A stretch of 64,000 bases of DNA, taken from NCBI RefSeq assembly GCF_002843355.2, contig NZ_PJAI02000003.1:62001-126000 (forward strand), read 5' to 3'. Position 1 is the stretch's first letter, and each line of letters starts with the position of its first letter. Shown one piece after another: positions 15,848 through 23,790 of the stretch. Position numbers and translations under genes: made by a program. The DNA is from Colwellia echini (GTDB lineage: Bacteria > Pseudomonadota > Gammaproteobacteria > Enterobacterales > Alteromonadaceae). Below the pieces are notes generated by a model that was not told where the DNA came from, made no database searches, and worked only from the letters and a program-made list of their open reading frames with translations.

Positions 15848-18442
15848 ATGAGAAAGTATTCACTTATCGCGTTAGGCGTGTGTATGTCATTTTCTGCAAG
15901 CGCAGAACTGTTTATTTCAGAATATGTAGAAGGTGGTAGCTACAATAAAGCCATTGAACTTTACAATCCTAGCAACACCAATGTTGATTTATCTAACTAC
16001 AAAATAAAGCTTTATCAAAATGGTAATAGCTCAGCAAATTATGTAATTAACCTCTCTGGCAGTATTAATCAATACAGTACTTTTGTTATCGCCCACCAAG
16101 ATATAGATAGCCGCGCTATTGTTGACTTAAGTACCACAAACTTATTACACAATGGCGATGATGCCATTGAACTAATTTATAACGATCAGGTAATTGATAG
16201 TTTTGGTCGTGTCGGCGAAGATCCTGGTAGCCAGTGGGGAAGCGGTGCTATTACTAGCAAAGATCATAGCTTAGTGCGTCTAGCAACTATTAGTACTGGC
16301 GACACAAACAGCAACGATGAATTTCAGCCAAGTAATGAATGGCAAGCCTTTGATAAAGACACCTTAACTAATTTAGGTAGCCATACTTTTACAGGTGATG
16401 ATGGCGCTAATAACGGTGGCGAAGAAGGAGAAGGTGGTGAAGATGGAGAAAGCGGCTCAGGCAATAACAATGACTATACCGCAGCATGTAATACAGAATT
16501 TACACCAATTCATGCTATTCAAGGAACCACTAATACAAGCCCTATAGCAGGAGATACCGTTTGGACTGAAGGCGTTGTTACCGCCAACTTCCAACAAAGT
16601 GGTTACAACGGTTTTTTCATGCAAAGTGCTGATAACGAAACAGATTTACTAGCTGAAAGTGCTGAAGGTGTTTTTGTTTATCATAACAATACTATGGTTA
16701 ATGTTGGCGATAGAATTCGAATTAACGCCACGGTAACTGAATACTATGAGCAAACTCAATTAGCTTCTGTTGAGCATCTTACTGTGTGTGAATCAGGGGT
16801 AAGCTTACCAACAGCTATCGAAGTTACTTTACCTACAACAACGCTTAATTTAACTGATGGTGTTGATGCGTTAGAACCGTTTGAAGGCATGTTAGTTAAT
16901 TTCAAACAGCCACTATATGTTACCGACACTTATAATTACGGACGCTACGGTCAATTAGGTTTAGCCAGTGAGCGTTTATTTAACCCAACACAAGTGGTAA
17001 CACCTGGCGCTGAAGCACAAGCACTTGCTGCGGCCAATAAACAAAAAATGATTATTTTAGATGACGGCGACACCAGCCAAAACCCTGAAATATTACCTTT
17101 CCCTGCACCAGAATTAACAGCGTTAAGCACTGTTCGCTCTGGTGATAGCGTAGAAAACCTAACAGCGGTATTAACATACAGCTTTGGGGCATACCAATTA
17201 TTACCAACTTCAGCAGTACAGTTTACTGCCACTAACCCACGCACAGAAGCGCCAGCTAATAACCAACAAAGTAACTTACGCGTTGCAAGCTTCAATGTAT
17301 TAAATTATTTCAATGGTGACGGTACTGGCGCAGGTTTCCCTACTGAACGTGGCGCATACACAGCTGAAGAATTTAGCCGTCAACGTGAGAAAATTATACA
17401 AGCAATTAGCCAAATTGATGCCGATGTTATTGGTTTAATGGAAATTGAAAATGATGGTTTTGATGAGCAATCTGCCATCACAGATTTGGTGATGGGCTTA
17501 AACGCGCTTTATGGTCAAAATGTTTATCAATTTATTAGCCCAACAACACCTACTATTGGTACAGACGCAATTACTGTTGGCATTATTTATCGTGCCGACA
17601 AAGTTGTACCACAAGGTGCGGCTAAAGTACTTGATAGTAGTAACTCAACTCTAGATGAACAAGGGAAAATATTGTTTTTAGACAGTAAAAACCGTCCTAT
17701 GCTAACGCAACAATTTACCTTACTTGCCAATGAACAGTCATTAGTTATTGCAGTGAATCACTTAAAATCAAAAGGTAGTGATTGTAATTCATTAAATGAC
17801 CCAGACCTAAACGATGGGCAAGGTAACTGTAACCTTACCCGTACTCGTGCGGCTACGGCAATGGGCGACTTTTTAAATACACATTACTCAGAACAAGCTA
17901 GCTTAATTATTGGTGATTTAAATGCTTATGCTAAAGAAGATCCAATCACCACCTTAACAACTCAAGGCTACCAAAATATTTTTGCAGCGCTGAATAAAAC
18001 AGGTGCTTATAGCTATATTTTCAATGGCGAATTAGGGCAACTTGATCACGCCCTTGCCAATGAGCAGTTACTTAACCAAATAGTTGATATCCACTCTTGG
18101 TCAATTAATGCTGACGAACCTCGCACTCTTGATTACAGCACTCAATACCAAACAGTCGGTCAACAAGCTAAGTTTTATGCACCAGATGCTTATCGATCTT
18201 CAGATCATGATCCAGTGATTATTGATATTAAACTGCAAGGTACAGTTGTTACGCCTGTGTTTGGTGATTTTGATAACGACCAAGATGTTGATACAAACGA
18301 TATCGCTGTTTTTTATCGTCAAATTGCTAGCCAAGAATTAAGCGACATGAATTTCGATTTTAATAGTGATGGTCAAATATCAAGATTAGATGTTAGAGGT
18401 TTAATGCAGCTTTGTAGCAGAAACCGCTGTATCACTGAATAG
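15848..18442 (+). CDS. Secreted ExeM/NucH-type nuclease with C-terminal dockerin
   Basis: 864 residues from the ATG at 15848, which has Shine-Dalgarno AAGGAG 7 bases upstream; an in-frame TTG 21 bases earlier overlaps that site and is less likely. Order: signal peptide ending FSASA (1-20), a lamin-tail domain (about 20-120: LFISEYVEGGSYNKAIELYN), an acidic Gly/Glu linker (about 195-215), an OB-fold-like domain (about 220-410), and an endonuclease/exonuclease/phosphatase domain (about 470-790) with ASFNVLNYF, GLMEIEND, NHLKSKGSDC, IIGDLNAY and SSDHDPVI. The last 59 residues hold two calcium-loop repeats, DFDNDQDVDTND and DFNSDGQISRLD: a type I dockerin. The protein should degrade extracellular DNA and dock to a cohesin; a cohesin gene is next downstream. 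Confidence 0.88.
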   Translation: MRKYSLIALGVCMSFSASAELFISEYVEGGSYNKAIELYNPSNTNVDLSNYKIKLYQNGNSSANYVINLSGSINQYSTFVIAHQDIDSRAIVDLSTTNLLHNGDDAIELIYNDQVIDSFGRVGEDPGSQWGSGAITSKDHSLVRLATISTGDTNSNDEFQPSNEWQAFDKDTLTNLGSHTFTGDDGANNGGEEGEGGEDGESGSGNNNDYTAACNTEFTPIHAIQGTTNTSPIAGDTVWTEGVVTANFQQSGYNGFFMQSADNETDLLAESAEGVFVYHNNTMVNVGDRIRINATVTEYYEQTQLASVEHLTVCESGVSLPTAIEVTLPTTTLNLTDGVDALEPFEGMLVNFKQPLYVTDTYNYGRYGQLGLASERLFNPTQVVTPGAEAQALAAANKQKMIILDDGDTSQNPEILPFPAPELTALSTVRSGDSVENLTAVLTYSFGAYQLLPTSAVQFTATNPRTEAPANNQQSNLRVASFNVLNYFNGDGTGAGFPTERGAYTAEEFSRQREKIIQAISQIDADVIGLMEIENDGFDEQSAITDLVMGLNALYGQNVYQFISPTTPTIGTDAITVGIIYRADKVVPQGAAKVLDSSNSTLDEQGKILFLDSKNRPMLTQQFTLLANEQSLVIAVNHLKSKGSDCNSLNDPDLNDGQGNCNLTRTRAATAMGDFLNTHYSEQASLIIGDLNAYAKEDPITTLTTQGYQNIFAALNKTGAYSYIFNGELGQLDHALANEQLLNQIVDIHSWSINADEPRTLDYSTQYQTVGQQAKFYAPDAYRSSDHDPVIIDIKLQGTVVTPVFGDFDNDQDVDTNDIAVFYRQIASQELSDMNFDFNSDGQISRLDVRGLMQLCSRNRCITE

Positions 18443-18492
18443 AAAGTTATAACGAAATAACACAAGAAATTACTCATAACTAACTCAATTAT

Positions 18493-18529
18493 GCCTTTAT
18501 TCTTCGACTTTGTAATAAAGAATAAAGGC
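18493..18529. repeat. Hairpin between nuclease and cohesin genes
   Basis: Perfect 12-base arms GCCTTTATTCTT / AAGAATAAAGGC with a 13-base loop. The following bases are A-rich rather than T-rich, so strong intrinsic termination is not expected on the plus strand. It may stabilise or attenuate the nuclease-cohesin transcript. Confidence 0.5.
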
Positions 18530-18558
18530 AAAAAATACTAATTTAAAGGATTCAACAC

Positions 18559-19125
18559 ATGAAAAAATTAATGACTTTATTCACACTTAATACGGCTAAA
18601 TCAATAGCGACAGGCGCATTATTATTTTTATCATTCGCTGTTAGTACAACAGCAAATGCAAGTTTAATTACTTTTACGCCAGACAAAGCAAATTATAACG
18701 CAGGTGAAAGCGTACTAGTTGATGTTATGGTTAATAACATTAACCCTGAAGCCGCAGAGTTTGGTTTCGACATTATCTTTGATAACAATGCATTGTCTTT
18801 TGATGAATTTACTTTCGACAATTCAGTATTAAGCTCAGCTATTTTTACTGATGCAAGTCAGTTTATGTCTGGTTCAATCACAATATTTAGTGCTTGGCTA
18901 GACGCAATTGACGTACCGAGTGCTAACTTCAATTTAGGTCAAATACGCTTTTCAGCATTAAGCTCTGAAGCGGTATCATTAACTGTTGCAGACTTGTACC
19001 TTGCCGATAATAATTTTAATAGTGTATCTGAGCATGCTACGGTAAACGTTTCGGCTCCAAATAGTGCGTTACTTTTGCTTGCTGGTTTTAGTTTATTTTC
19101 ATTACGTAAAAAAATAATCAAGTAA
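18559..19125 (+). CDS. Cohesin-domain protein with C-terminal anchor
   Basis: 188 residues. The signal peptide is about 1-34 (ALLFLSFAVSTTANA). A cohesin-like beta domain spans about 36-160: ITFTPDKANYNAGESVLVDV, then FGFDIIFDNNALSF, a typical cohesin strand pair. The C-terminus APNSALLLLAGFSLFSLRKK is a hydrophobic helix plus basic cluster like the PEP-CTERM signal, with the P-E-P replaced by A-P-N. The gene starts 116 bases after the dockerin-bearing nuclease on the same strand, with a good Shine-Dalgarno (AAAGGA). I infer that it is the surface receptor of that dockerin; other dockerin partners elsewhere in the genome are possible. Confidence 0.75.
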   Translation: MKKLMTLFTLNTAKSIATGALLFLSFAVSTTANASLITFTPDKANYNAGESVLVDVMVNNINPEAAEFGFDIIFDNNALSFDEFTFDNSVLSSAIFTDASQFMSGSITIFSAWLDAIDVPSANFNLGQIRFSALSSEAVSLTVADLYLADNNFNSVSEHATVNVSAPNSALLLLAGFSLFSLRKKIIK

Positions 19126-19136
19126 TTATTAATACC

Positions 19137-19195
19137 TAACCTCAGTTCGGGATAAAAAACTCTACAACAACCTTAATTATCCCGAGCTCAAATTA
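19137..19195. repeat. Short inverted repeat related to the MITE-like ends, copy B
   Basis: The left arm TAACCTCAGTTCGGGATAA and right arm TTATCCCGAGCTCAAATTA match as an inverted pair at about 15 of 19 positions. The left arm differs by one base from the terminal repeat of copy C near 29357. Only 21 bases separate the arms, so this is a minimal or deleted copy without the core. Confidence 0.55.
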
Positions 19196-19201
19196 AATAG
19201 A

Positions 19202-19256
19202 TTACAACCAAGCTCTTACCTTGTTTTTGTAATCAATAATCTCATCTTTAAATAAG
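19202..19256 (-). pseudogene. Remnant of the 3' end of the methyltransferase gene
   Basis: Read on the minus strand, these bases encode LFKDEIIDYKNKVRAWL then stop. The intact methyltransferase gene at 20445-20906 ends LFKGEFIDYKNKVRAWL then stop, with near-identical DNA over about 54 bases. There is no upstream coding sequence, so this is a vestigial copy in the same orientation, 1.2 kb away. Confidence 0.8.
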
Positions 19257-19463
19257 ATTGTAGCGCAGAAGTTTATAGGTACTCATATTCGATACCTATA
19301 ATATTGTTATCATGGTAAGTAAATCGACTTTTTTTCACCACAACACAACAATTGATTGCACAAAGGTAACATTACTTAACATTATAACACTCCCCAATGC
19401 GTTATCTTTTAATAACTTAACAGCATCTCCGCAATCAATCAGGATTGACTCGATAGGATATAT

Positions 19464-20330
19464 ATGAAAAAAAGTATTGCCACATTAGCTATTGCATCCG
19501 CGCTTATCACTTTAGTTATAACAGTTAATGCGTACGCTAAAGAAAATTTTACGCCTGTTGATAATAAAGTAATCGAAATACAACGAGCTACGTTAGCCAA
19601 TAACACACATAAAAATGGTTATGGACCGCAATCACCGCGGGATTTATCAGAGAAAGAAGGTGATAACCCTCGTATTTTTGGCTTAGCACCAGATTATACT
19701 GAGATGAATTTATGTAATATTCATATGCATAAGAATGCTGAACATAAAGGCGGAGAGTTTACTAAATACGCAGGTAACGGCGATGGCACTGGCTATCAAA
19801 CCGGTTTTGCTTATACAGGTACCTTAACATCTAAAGAAATGCAACCAACAAGTAATGCTATTTGTCCTAGTCCTCACGGTGGCTTGAAGCCTGGCGACAC
19901 TATTGAACTGCATTATGTGCACTCAACAGCACAAGTGCAGCCAGGTAGTACATTAGGCTCTTGTTTAGGTAAATCAACCGTCAATCCACAACTTAGAGTA
20001 GAATCTCAAGTGTTTGTGTTAGTTAATGATGACGATGCATTAGATTTTGAAGAGTTAACTGAACACAGCATAGAAGATGATAAATATCAGGCAATTAATC
20101 TACTTAACGATACGGGCACACCCATTAAATACACAGGTTCAACAACCGGACCAAGTTACAATGAACAAGGTTCACCATTTCAAGTAACCTGGTCAGTTCG
20201 CCCGAAGGTTGCTAAGGTTGATATAGAATCAGTCGGTGAGTGGTGTGAAGATAACGTATACGAAGAAGACCATGCGCACGGGGTAAGAAACTTAGTGGTT
20301 AATCCCGACTTGTTATCTGAAATAAAATAA
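19464..20330 (+). CDS. Probable delta-class carbonic anhydrase, exported
   Basis: 288 residues with a signal peptide (about 1-25, ending VNAYA). The block MNLCNIHMHKNAEHKGGEF (about 80-98) holds the Cys/His/His/Glu/His arrangement typical of delta-class carbonic anhydrases first known from diatoms. A second cluster is ICPSPHGGLKPGDTIELHYVHS (about 133-154), and the C-terminus has EWCEDNVYEEDHAHGVRNLV. Zn-dependent CO2/bicarbonate interconversion in the periplasm is expected. The start ATG has Shine-Dalgarno ATAGGA. It stands alone with its own terminator. Family assignment is from recall of motifs; the metal ligands have not been verified by alignment. Confidence 0.72.
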   Translation: MKKSIATLAIASALITLVITVNAYAKENFTPVDNKVIEIQRATLANNTHKNGYGPQSPRDLSEKEGDNPRIFGLAPDYTEMNLCNIHMHKNAEHKGGEFTKYAGNGDGTGYQTGFAYTGTLTSKEMQPTSNAICPSPHGGLKPGDTIELHYVHSTAQVQPGSTLGSCLGKSTVNPQLRVESQVFVLVNDDDALDFEELTEHSIEDDKYQAINLLNDTGTPIKYTGSTTGPSYNEQGSPFQVTWSVRPKVAKVDIESVGEWCEDNVYEEDHAHGVRNLVVNPDLLSEIK

Positions 20331-20367
20331 CCTAATAAAAGCTAGTCAGTTTAAAATCAATTAAAAA

Positions 20368-20406
20368 TAAAAATGGGAATTATCGTAAGGTAATTCCCAT
20401 TTTTTA
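20368..20406. terminator. Bidirectional intrinsic terminator
   Basis: Thirteen-base stem (AAAATGGGAATTA / TAATTCCCATTTT) with an eight-base loop and T-runs on both strands, between the convergent carbonic anhydrase and methyltransferase genes. Confidence 0.88.
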
Positions 20407-20444
20407 AATTTTATTTCCGATCCTAGTATGTCGAAATATCACTA

Positions 20445-20906
20445 TTACAACCAAGCTCTCACCTTGTTTTTGTAATCAATAAACTCTCCTTTAAATAATG
20501 CCGTTAATGCCCTTTCTTCTGGGATTATTTGAAAGCGTTGAATATAGATAATATATAGTCCGATGAACATTAAACTCCACACTGAACCTAAGTAACTCGC
20601 CCACGCCAATAAAAAAGCAACAAACCCCACATACATAGGATTGCGAGTATATTGATAAATACCCGAAGTCACCAAAGCACTCGCCTTATTAGGTTTAAGT
20701 GGATTAACGGTAGTTTTCGCTAAGCGAAAGGAAATAACGCCAGCTAAATCGAAAAAAATGCCAATACAGAAAAGTACACTAACTAAAGATAATTTTATTA
20801 TTGAAGATAAAACTATTACTGGTGTAACTAAACTTAACCACCACATACCTGCGGCAATAATAATTCCAACTAATGGTGGTGGTATTTTGTTTTCTAAAAA
20901 GGCCAT
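20445..20906 (-). CDS. Membrane methyltransferase of the ICMT/PEMT family
   Basis: 153 residues with three or four hydrophobic segments (about 11-30, 33-55, 88-125). The family signature is in the C-terminal half: TSGIYQYTRNPMYVGFVAFLLAW (about 82-104), then FQIIPEERAL (about 128-137), where a conserved Glu pair contacts S-adenosylmethionine. Members methylate isoprenylcysteine in eukaryotes; the bacterial substrates are mostly unknown. The Shine-Dalgarno AAGGA precedes the ATG. A degenerate copy of its last 17 codons lies at 19202-19256. It is downstream of the thiamine operon on the same strand, but seems unrelated to it. Confidence 0.8.
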   Translation of the reverse strand: MAFLENKIPPPLVGIIIAAGMWWLSLVTPVIVLSSIIKLSLVSVLFCIGIFFDLAGVISFRLAKTTVNPLKPNKASALVTSGIYQYTRNPMYVGFVAFLLAWASYLGSVWSLMFIGLYIIYIQRFQIIPEERALTALFKGEFIDYKNKVRAWL

Positions 20907-20943
20907 GACTATTATCCTTTAAATGCGATTATTTTCTTTAAAA

Positions 20944-20970
20944 CTTATAGCTTATAGCTTATAGCTTATA
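20944..20970. repeat. 7-bp tandem repeat at the end of thiDE
   Basis: Nearly four units of CTTATAG. The unit overlaps the last codons and stop of the thiD-thiE fusion, so slippage would alter the last residues of the protein. Confidence 0.7.
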
Positions 20971-22583
20971 CCATTAATAATAAATATTAACCTGTCTACT
21001 GCCTGCTCAGAAGTTATTCCATAAGTACTTTCCGCTTCGGTAATGGCCGTCACAACCGCTATGCTTTCTACCCCAGTTGTCACCACTTTAGGTGCTCGTT
21101 CTAGATTAATTCCGCCAATAGCAACAACGGGGATGGGGGCTATTTTTTCCGATGCTTTAGGACGCAAAGCTAACACTTGTTTTAAGTTATCAAGGCCTTG
21201 AATTTGTCCGGTCATATCTTTAGTTTTAGTGGGAAATATTGCACCAATGGCTAAATAAGAGGGCTGTAACTGTTGCGCTAATAAAAACTCATAACAACCG
21301 TGAGTGCTAATACCTAAACGAGTCCCTGATGCTTGAATGGCAGCAAGATCGGCCGCTTGTAAATCTTCTTGACCAATATGCACGCCGTAAGCGCCATGTT
21401 TAATCGCTAACTCCCAATAATCATTAATGAATAATCGTGTTTTATATGGTTTTGCTAAGTTAACCGCGGTTTTTATAATGTTTTCAAGTTCATCATCACT
21501 AACATTTTTGACTCTCAGCTGAATAAGATTAAGCCCTAACGGTAATAAACGTTCTAGCCAATACAGTGAATCAATAACCGGATATAAACCTAATTTTTCG
21601 CCATTAAGATCTAGGCTGTTAAAAGCAGGTAAGGCTTTATATTGCTGGCTTAACTCATCAATCACTTGCGGAAAATACTGCGCTTGCGTTGGCCAAGCGG
21701 TTTGCTCAAACGCACCATAATATTGATGACCTCGATTTTGGCTAAGCGCCATGCTAGCTGAAAACCCTTGGCTAATATAAGCTTTAGCTAAGGTAAAGGC
21801 ATCACGCATTAAATAACCTTGGGCTAAAAAAGCCCCTAACGCACTAGCAAAAGTACAACCTCCGCCATGACTAAAACTGCTTGCAAGGCGTTTAGCACTT
21901 AACTGATAACTAATAGGCTCTTGGATTTTATCTTGGTTATCTTGCTTGCCTGGCAACGCATTTAATTGATGTAAACAATAATCTATTGCCGAGTGTTTAT
22001 CTTCGCCATGACCACCTTTAATTATCACTGAGTTAATAGCAAAACGCTGATGTAATGCTTTAGCTAATTGCGCTGCTGTTACTGCTTGGCAAGCCAATTT
22101 ATCTGCAGAGTATTCATAGCCGTTCAGGCTATGCGCTTCAATAAAATTAGGGGTAATTATGTCGATTTGTTGTAATAATGGCGTTAACTGCGCTAAGGTC
22201 AGCGTATTAAAACATCCACCAACACTCGCTTGCCCAACAGTGTCGTAAATACAAAGTAACTCAGGTAATTGTTTTTTATAGTCTTGCAGTAAGGCCGTTA
22301 ACCATTGCACTTGCTCAATATTAGCCAATAATCCAATTTTGATGACCGACGGAGGTTTGTCAGCCAATAATATTTGTGCTTGTTGCGACAAAACGTCAAC
22401 GTCTACAGGGTTAATCCAAAGCAGTTGTTGAGAGCTTTGCACGGTATTAGCAGTGATTAACTGACAAACCTCTACACCCAGACTGTGCCCCGTTTTAATA
22501 TCTGCGGCAATACCAGCACCACCTGAGCAATCACTACCCGAGATAGTCCAAATTATTGGTTTATTGTTTATCGTCTTTATCAT
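20952..22583 (-). CDS. thiDE: Bifunctional HMP-P kinase / thiamine-phosphate synthase (ThiD-ThiE fusion)
   Basis: 543 residues in two enzymes. The N-terminal ribokinase-like ThiD (about 1-285) has the HMP-binding motif SGSDCSGGAGIAADIKT (about 16-32) and KGGHGED (about 189); it phosphorylates HMP-P to HMP-PP. The C-terminal TIM barrel ThiE (about 325-540) has LIQLRVKN, FINDYWELAIKHGAYGVHIGQEDL and IGAIFPTKTKD; it joins HMP-PP and thiazole phosphate to thiamine phosphate. Single-chain ThiD-ThiE proteins are known, and here it is the last gene of the thi operon. Upstream ribosome-binding sequence is weak, and the gap from thiG is 194 bases. The C-terminus runs into a 7-bp tandem repeat. Confidence 0.93.
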   Translation of the reverse strand: MIKTINNKPIIWTISGSDCSGGAGIAADIKTGHSLGVEVCQLITANTVQSSQQLLWINPVDVDVLSQQAQILLADKPPSVIKIGLLANIEQVQWLTALLQDYKKQLPELLCIYDTVGQASVGGCFNTLTLAQLTPLLQQIDIITPNFIEAHSLNGYEYSADKLACQAVTAAQLAKALHQRFAINSVIIKGGHGEDKHSAIDYCLHQLNALPGKQDNQDKIQEPISYQLSAKRLASSFSHGGGCTFASALGAFLAQGYLMRDAFTLAKAYISQGFSASMALSQNRGHQYYGAFEQTAWPTQAQYFPQVIDELSQQYKALPAFNSLDLNGEKLGLYPVIDSLYWLERLLPLGLNLIQLRVKNVSDDELENIIKTAVNLAKPYKTRLFINDYWELAIKHGAYGVHIGQEDLQAADLAAIQASGTRLGISTHGCYEFLLAQQLQPSYLAIGAIFPTKTKDMTGQIQGLDNLKQVLALRPKASEKIAPIPVVAIGGINLERAPKVVTTGVESIAVVTAITEAESTYGITSEQAVDRLIFIINGISYKL

Positions 22584-22777
22584 TATCTGCGTTAACTTGT
22601 TACCGTTAAAAAGAGAAGAACCACCAAAATAAGTAAACTTTTTAATTTACATAATCTAGCGAATAAAGAATTAAATTTCTTGCAGCGATAATGTTAAATT
22701 ACAAGGAACTTGCACGGAGTTGACGCTAGTCAATGAGTACATGTCACACAGTAATTTAGCTTTAGCGCAATAAGAAA

Positions 22778-23572
22778 TCAATTCTGGTGCCAGAATGGTG
22801 TATCAAGTGTCGGCGTTGACGGATGTGCGGTTTGCCTTTGCTCCATAACACCAGCCACATAACCTTGCTCACCCGCTTGTAACGCCTGCGCAAAGGCTTT
22901 TGCCATTAAAACTGGGTTATCCGCCAATGCCACGGCACTATTTAATAAAACTCCGTCGTAGCCCATTTCCATCGCTAAACAAGCATCAGATGGTTTGCCA
23001 ATGCCTGCATCTAAAATCAGCGTTGCATCAGGTAAACGTAAACGAATAGTTTCTAAGTTATATGGGTTCATCAAGCCTTTGCCTGTGCCAATAGGTGATG
23101 CCCACGGCATGATCACTTCACAACCTAAATCGTATAAACGGCGGCACAATACTAAATCGTCGGTACAATACGGTAGCACTTTAAAACCATCAGCAATGAG
23201 TTGTTCAGTAGCTTGCAGTAATTCAATAGGATCAGGTTGCAGATTATAATCATCACCAATAACTTCAAGCTTTATCCAGTCTGTTTGAAATATTTCTCGA
23301 CTCATTTTTGCCAGCGTTACCGCTTCTTTCGCTGTTTTACAACCTGCAGTATTCGGCAATAAGAAACCATTAGTCTCTCTGATAATATCTTGAATATAAT
23401 TCCAGATTTGTTGACCTGCTTGCTCATTCGGGTTTTGTCTTTTTAATGACAAGGTAACCACTTGTGAGCCACTTGCTAAAACTGCTTGTTTCATCACCTG
23501 TGGTGATGGATATAATGCGCTACCAATCAGTAAGCGATTGTTTAATTTTTGTCCGTAGATATTTAAAGACAT
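22778..23572 (-). CDS. thiG: Thiazole synthase ThiG
   Basis: 264 residues, the usual length. ThiG builds the thiazole phosphate ring from deoxyxylulose phosphate, dehydroglycine and ThiS thiocarboxylate. The Schiff-base lysine sits in [10 protein letters not shown] (Lys101). Other landmarks are LLPNTAGC (about 71-78), [18 protein letters not shown] sequence [14 protein letters not shown] (about 154-167) and [10 protein letters not shown]. It starts 5 bases after the end of thiS, so the two are tightly coupled, as expected for the ThiS-ThiG complex. Confidence 0.96.
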   Translation of the reverse strand: MSLNIYGQKLNNRLLIGSALYPSPQVMKQAVLASGSQVVTLSLKRQNPNEQAGQQIWNYIQDIIRETNGFLLPNTAGCKTAKEAVTLAKMSREIFQTDWIKLEVIGDDYNLQPDPIELLQATEQLIADGFKVLPYCTDDLVLCRRLYDLGCEVIMPWASPIGTGKGLMNPYNLETIRLRLPDATLILDAGIGKPSDACLAMEMGYDGVLLNSAVALADNPVLMAKAFAQALQAGEQGYVAGVMEQRQTAHPSTPTLDTPFWHQN

Positions 23573-23577
23573 TACCG

Positions 23578-23790
23578 TTATCCGCCTTGAATGGGTTGTA
23601 AAACGTCAAGACTATCGCCGTTTTTAACTAGAATATTGTCGTAATCTGCTTTACCAACAAAATCACCATTAAGTGCCACGGCAAAAGTACTTTGCTGTGG
23701 TTTATTAAAATGTAATGTTAAAGCCGAGGTAATATTAATACCTAAAGCTTGGCTTAAGGGATACGCCGTTCCGTTAATATAAATATTCAT
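23578..23790 (-). CDS. thiS: Sulfur carrier protein ThiS
   Basis: About 70 residues when started at the ATG at 23790 ([12 protein letters not shown]), which matches the usual ThiS start and length. An in-frame ATG 18 bases upstream adds six residues and sits deeper in thiO. The protein ends in the diagnostic PIQGG, whose terminal Gly is adenylated and thiocarboxylated. It overlaps the end of thiO by 17 bases, showing translational coupling. The adenylating enzyme ThiF is not in this cluster. Confidence 0.94.
   Translation of the reverse strand: MNIYINGTAYPLSQALGINITSALTLHFNKPQQSTFAVALNGDFVGKADYDNILVKNGDSLDVLQPIQGG

Larger units (their letters stand above)
19126..19463. other. Gene-free gap with repeat and gene remnant
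   Basis: The gap holds an imperfect inverted repeat (19137-19195) and a 3'-end remnant of the methyltransferase gene (19202-19256). The last 200 bases, upstream of the carbonic anhydrase gene, are AT-rich and contain no ORF. Confidence 0.6.

Noticed and set aside
16951-17295. Minus-strand ORF of 114 codons within the nuclease gene
   Set aside because: It lies fully inside a well-supported coding region, shows no domain and has no start signal.
18493-18529. Intrinsic terminator after the nuclease
   Set aside because: The stem is perfect but A's, not T's, follow on the plus strand, and the cohesin gene begins soon after. I list it as a hairpin only.
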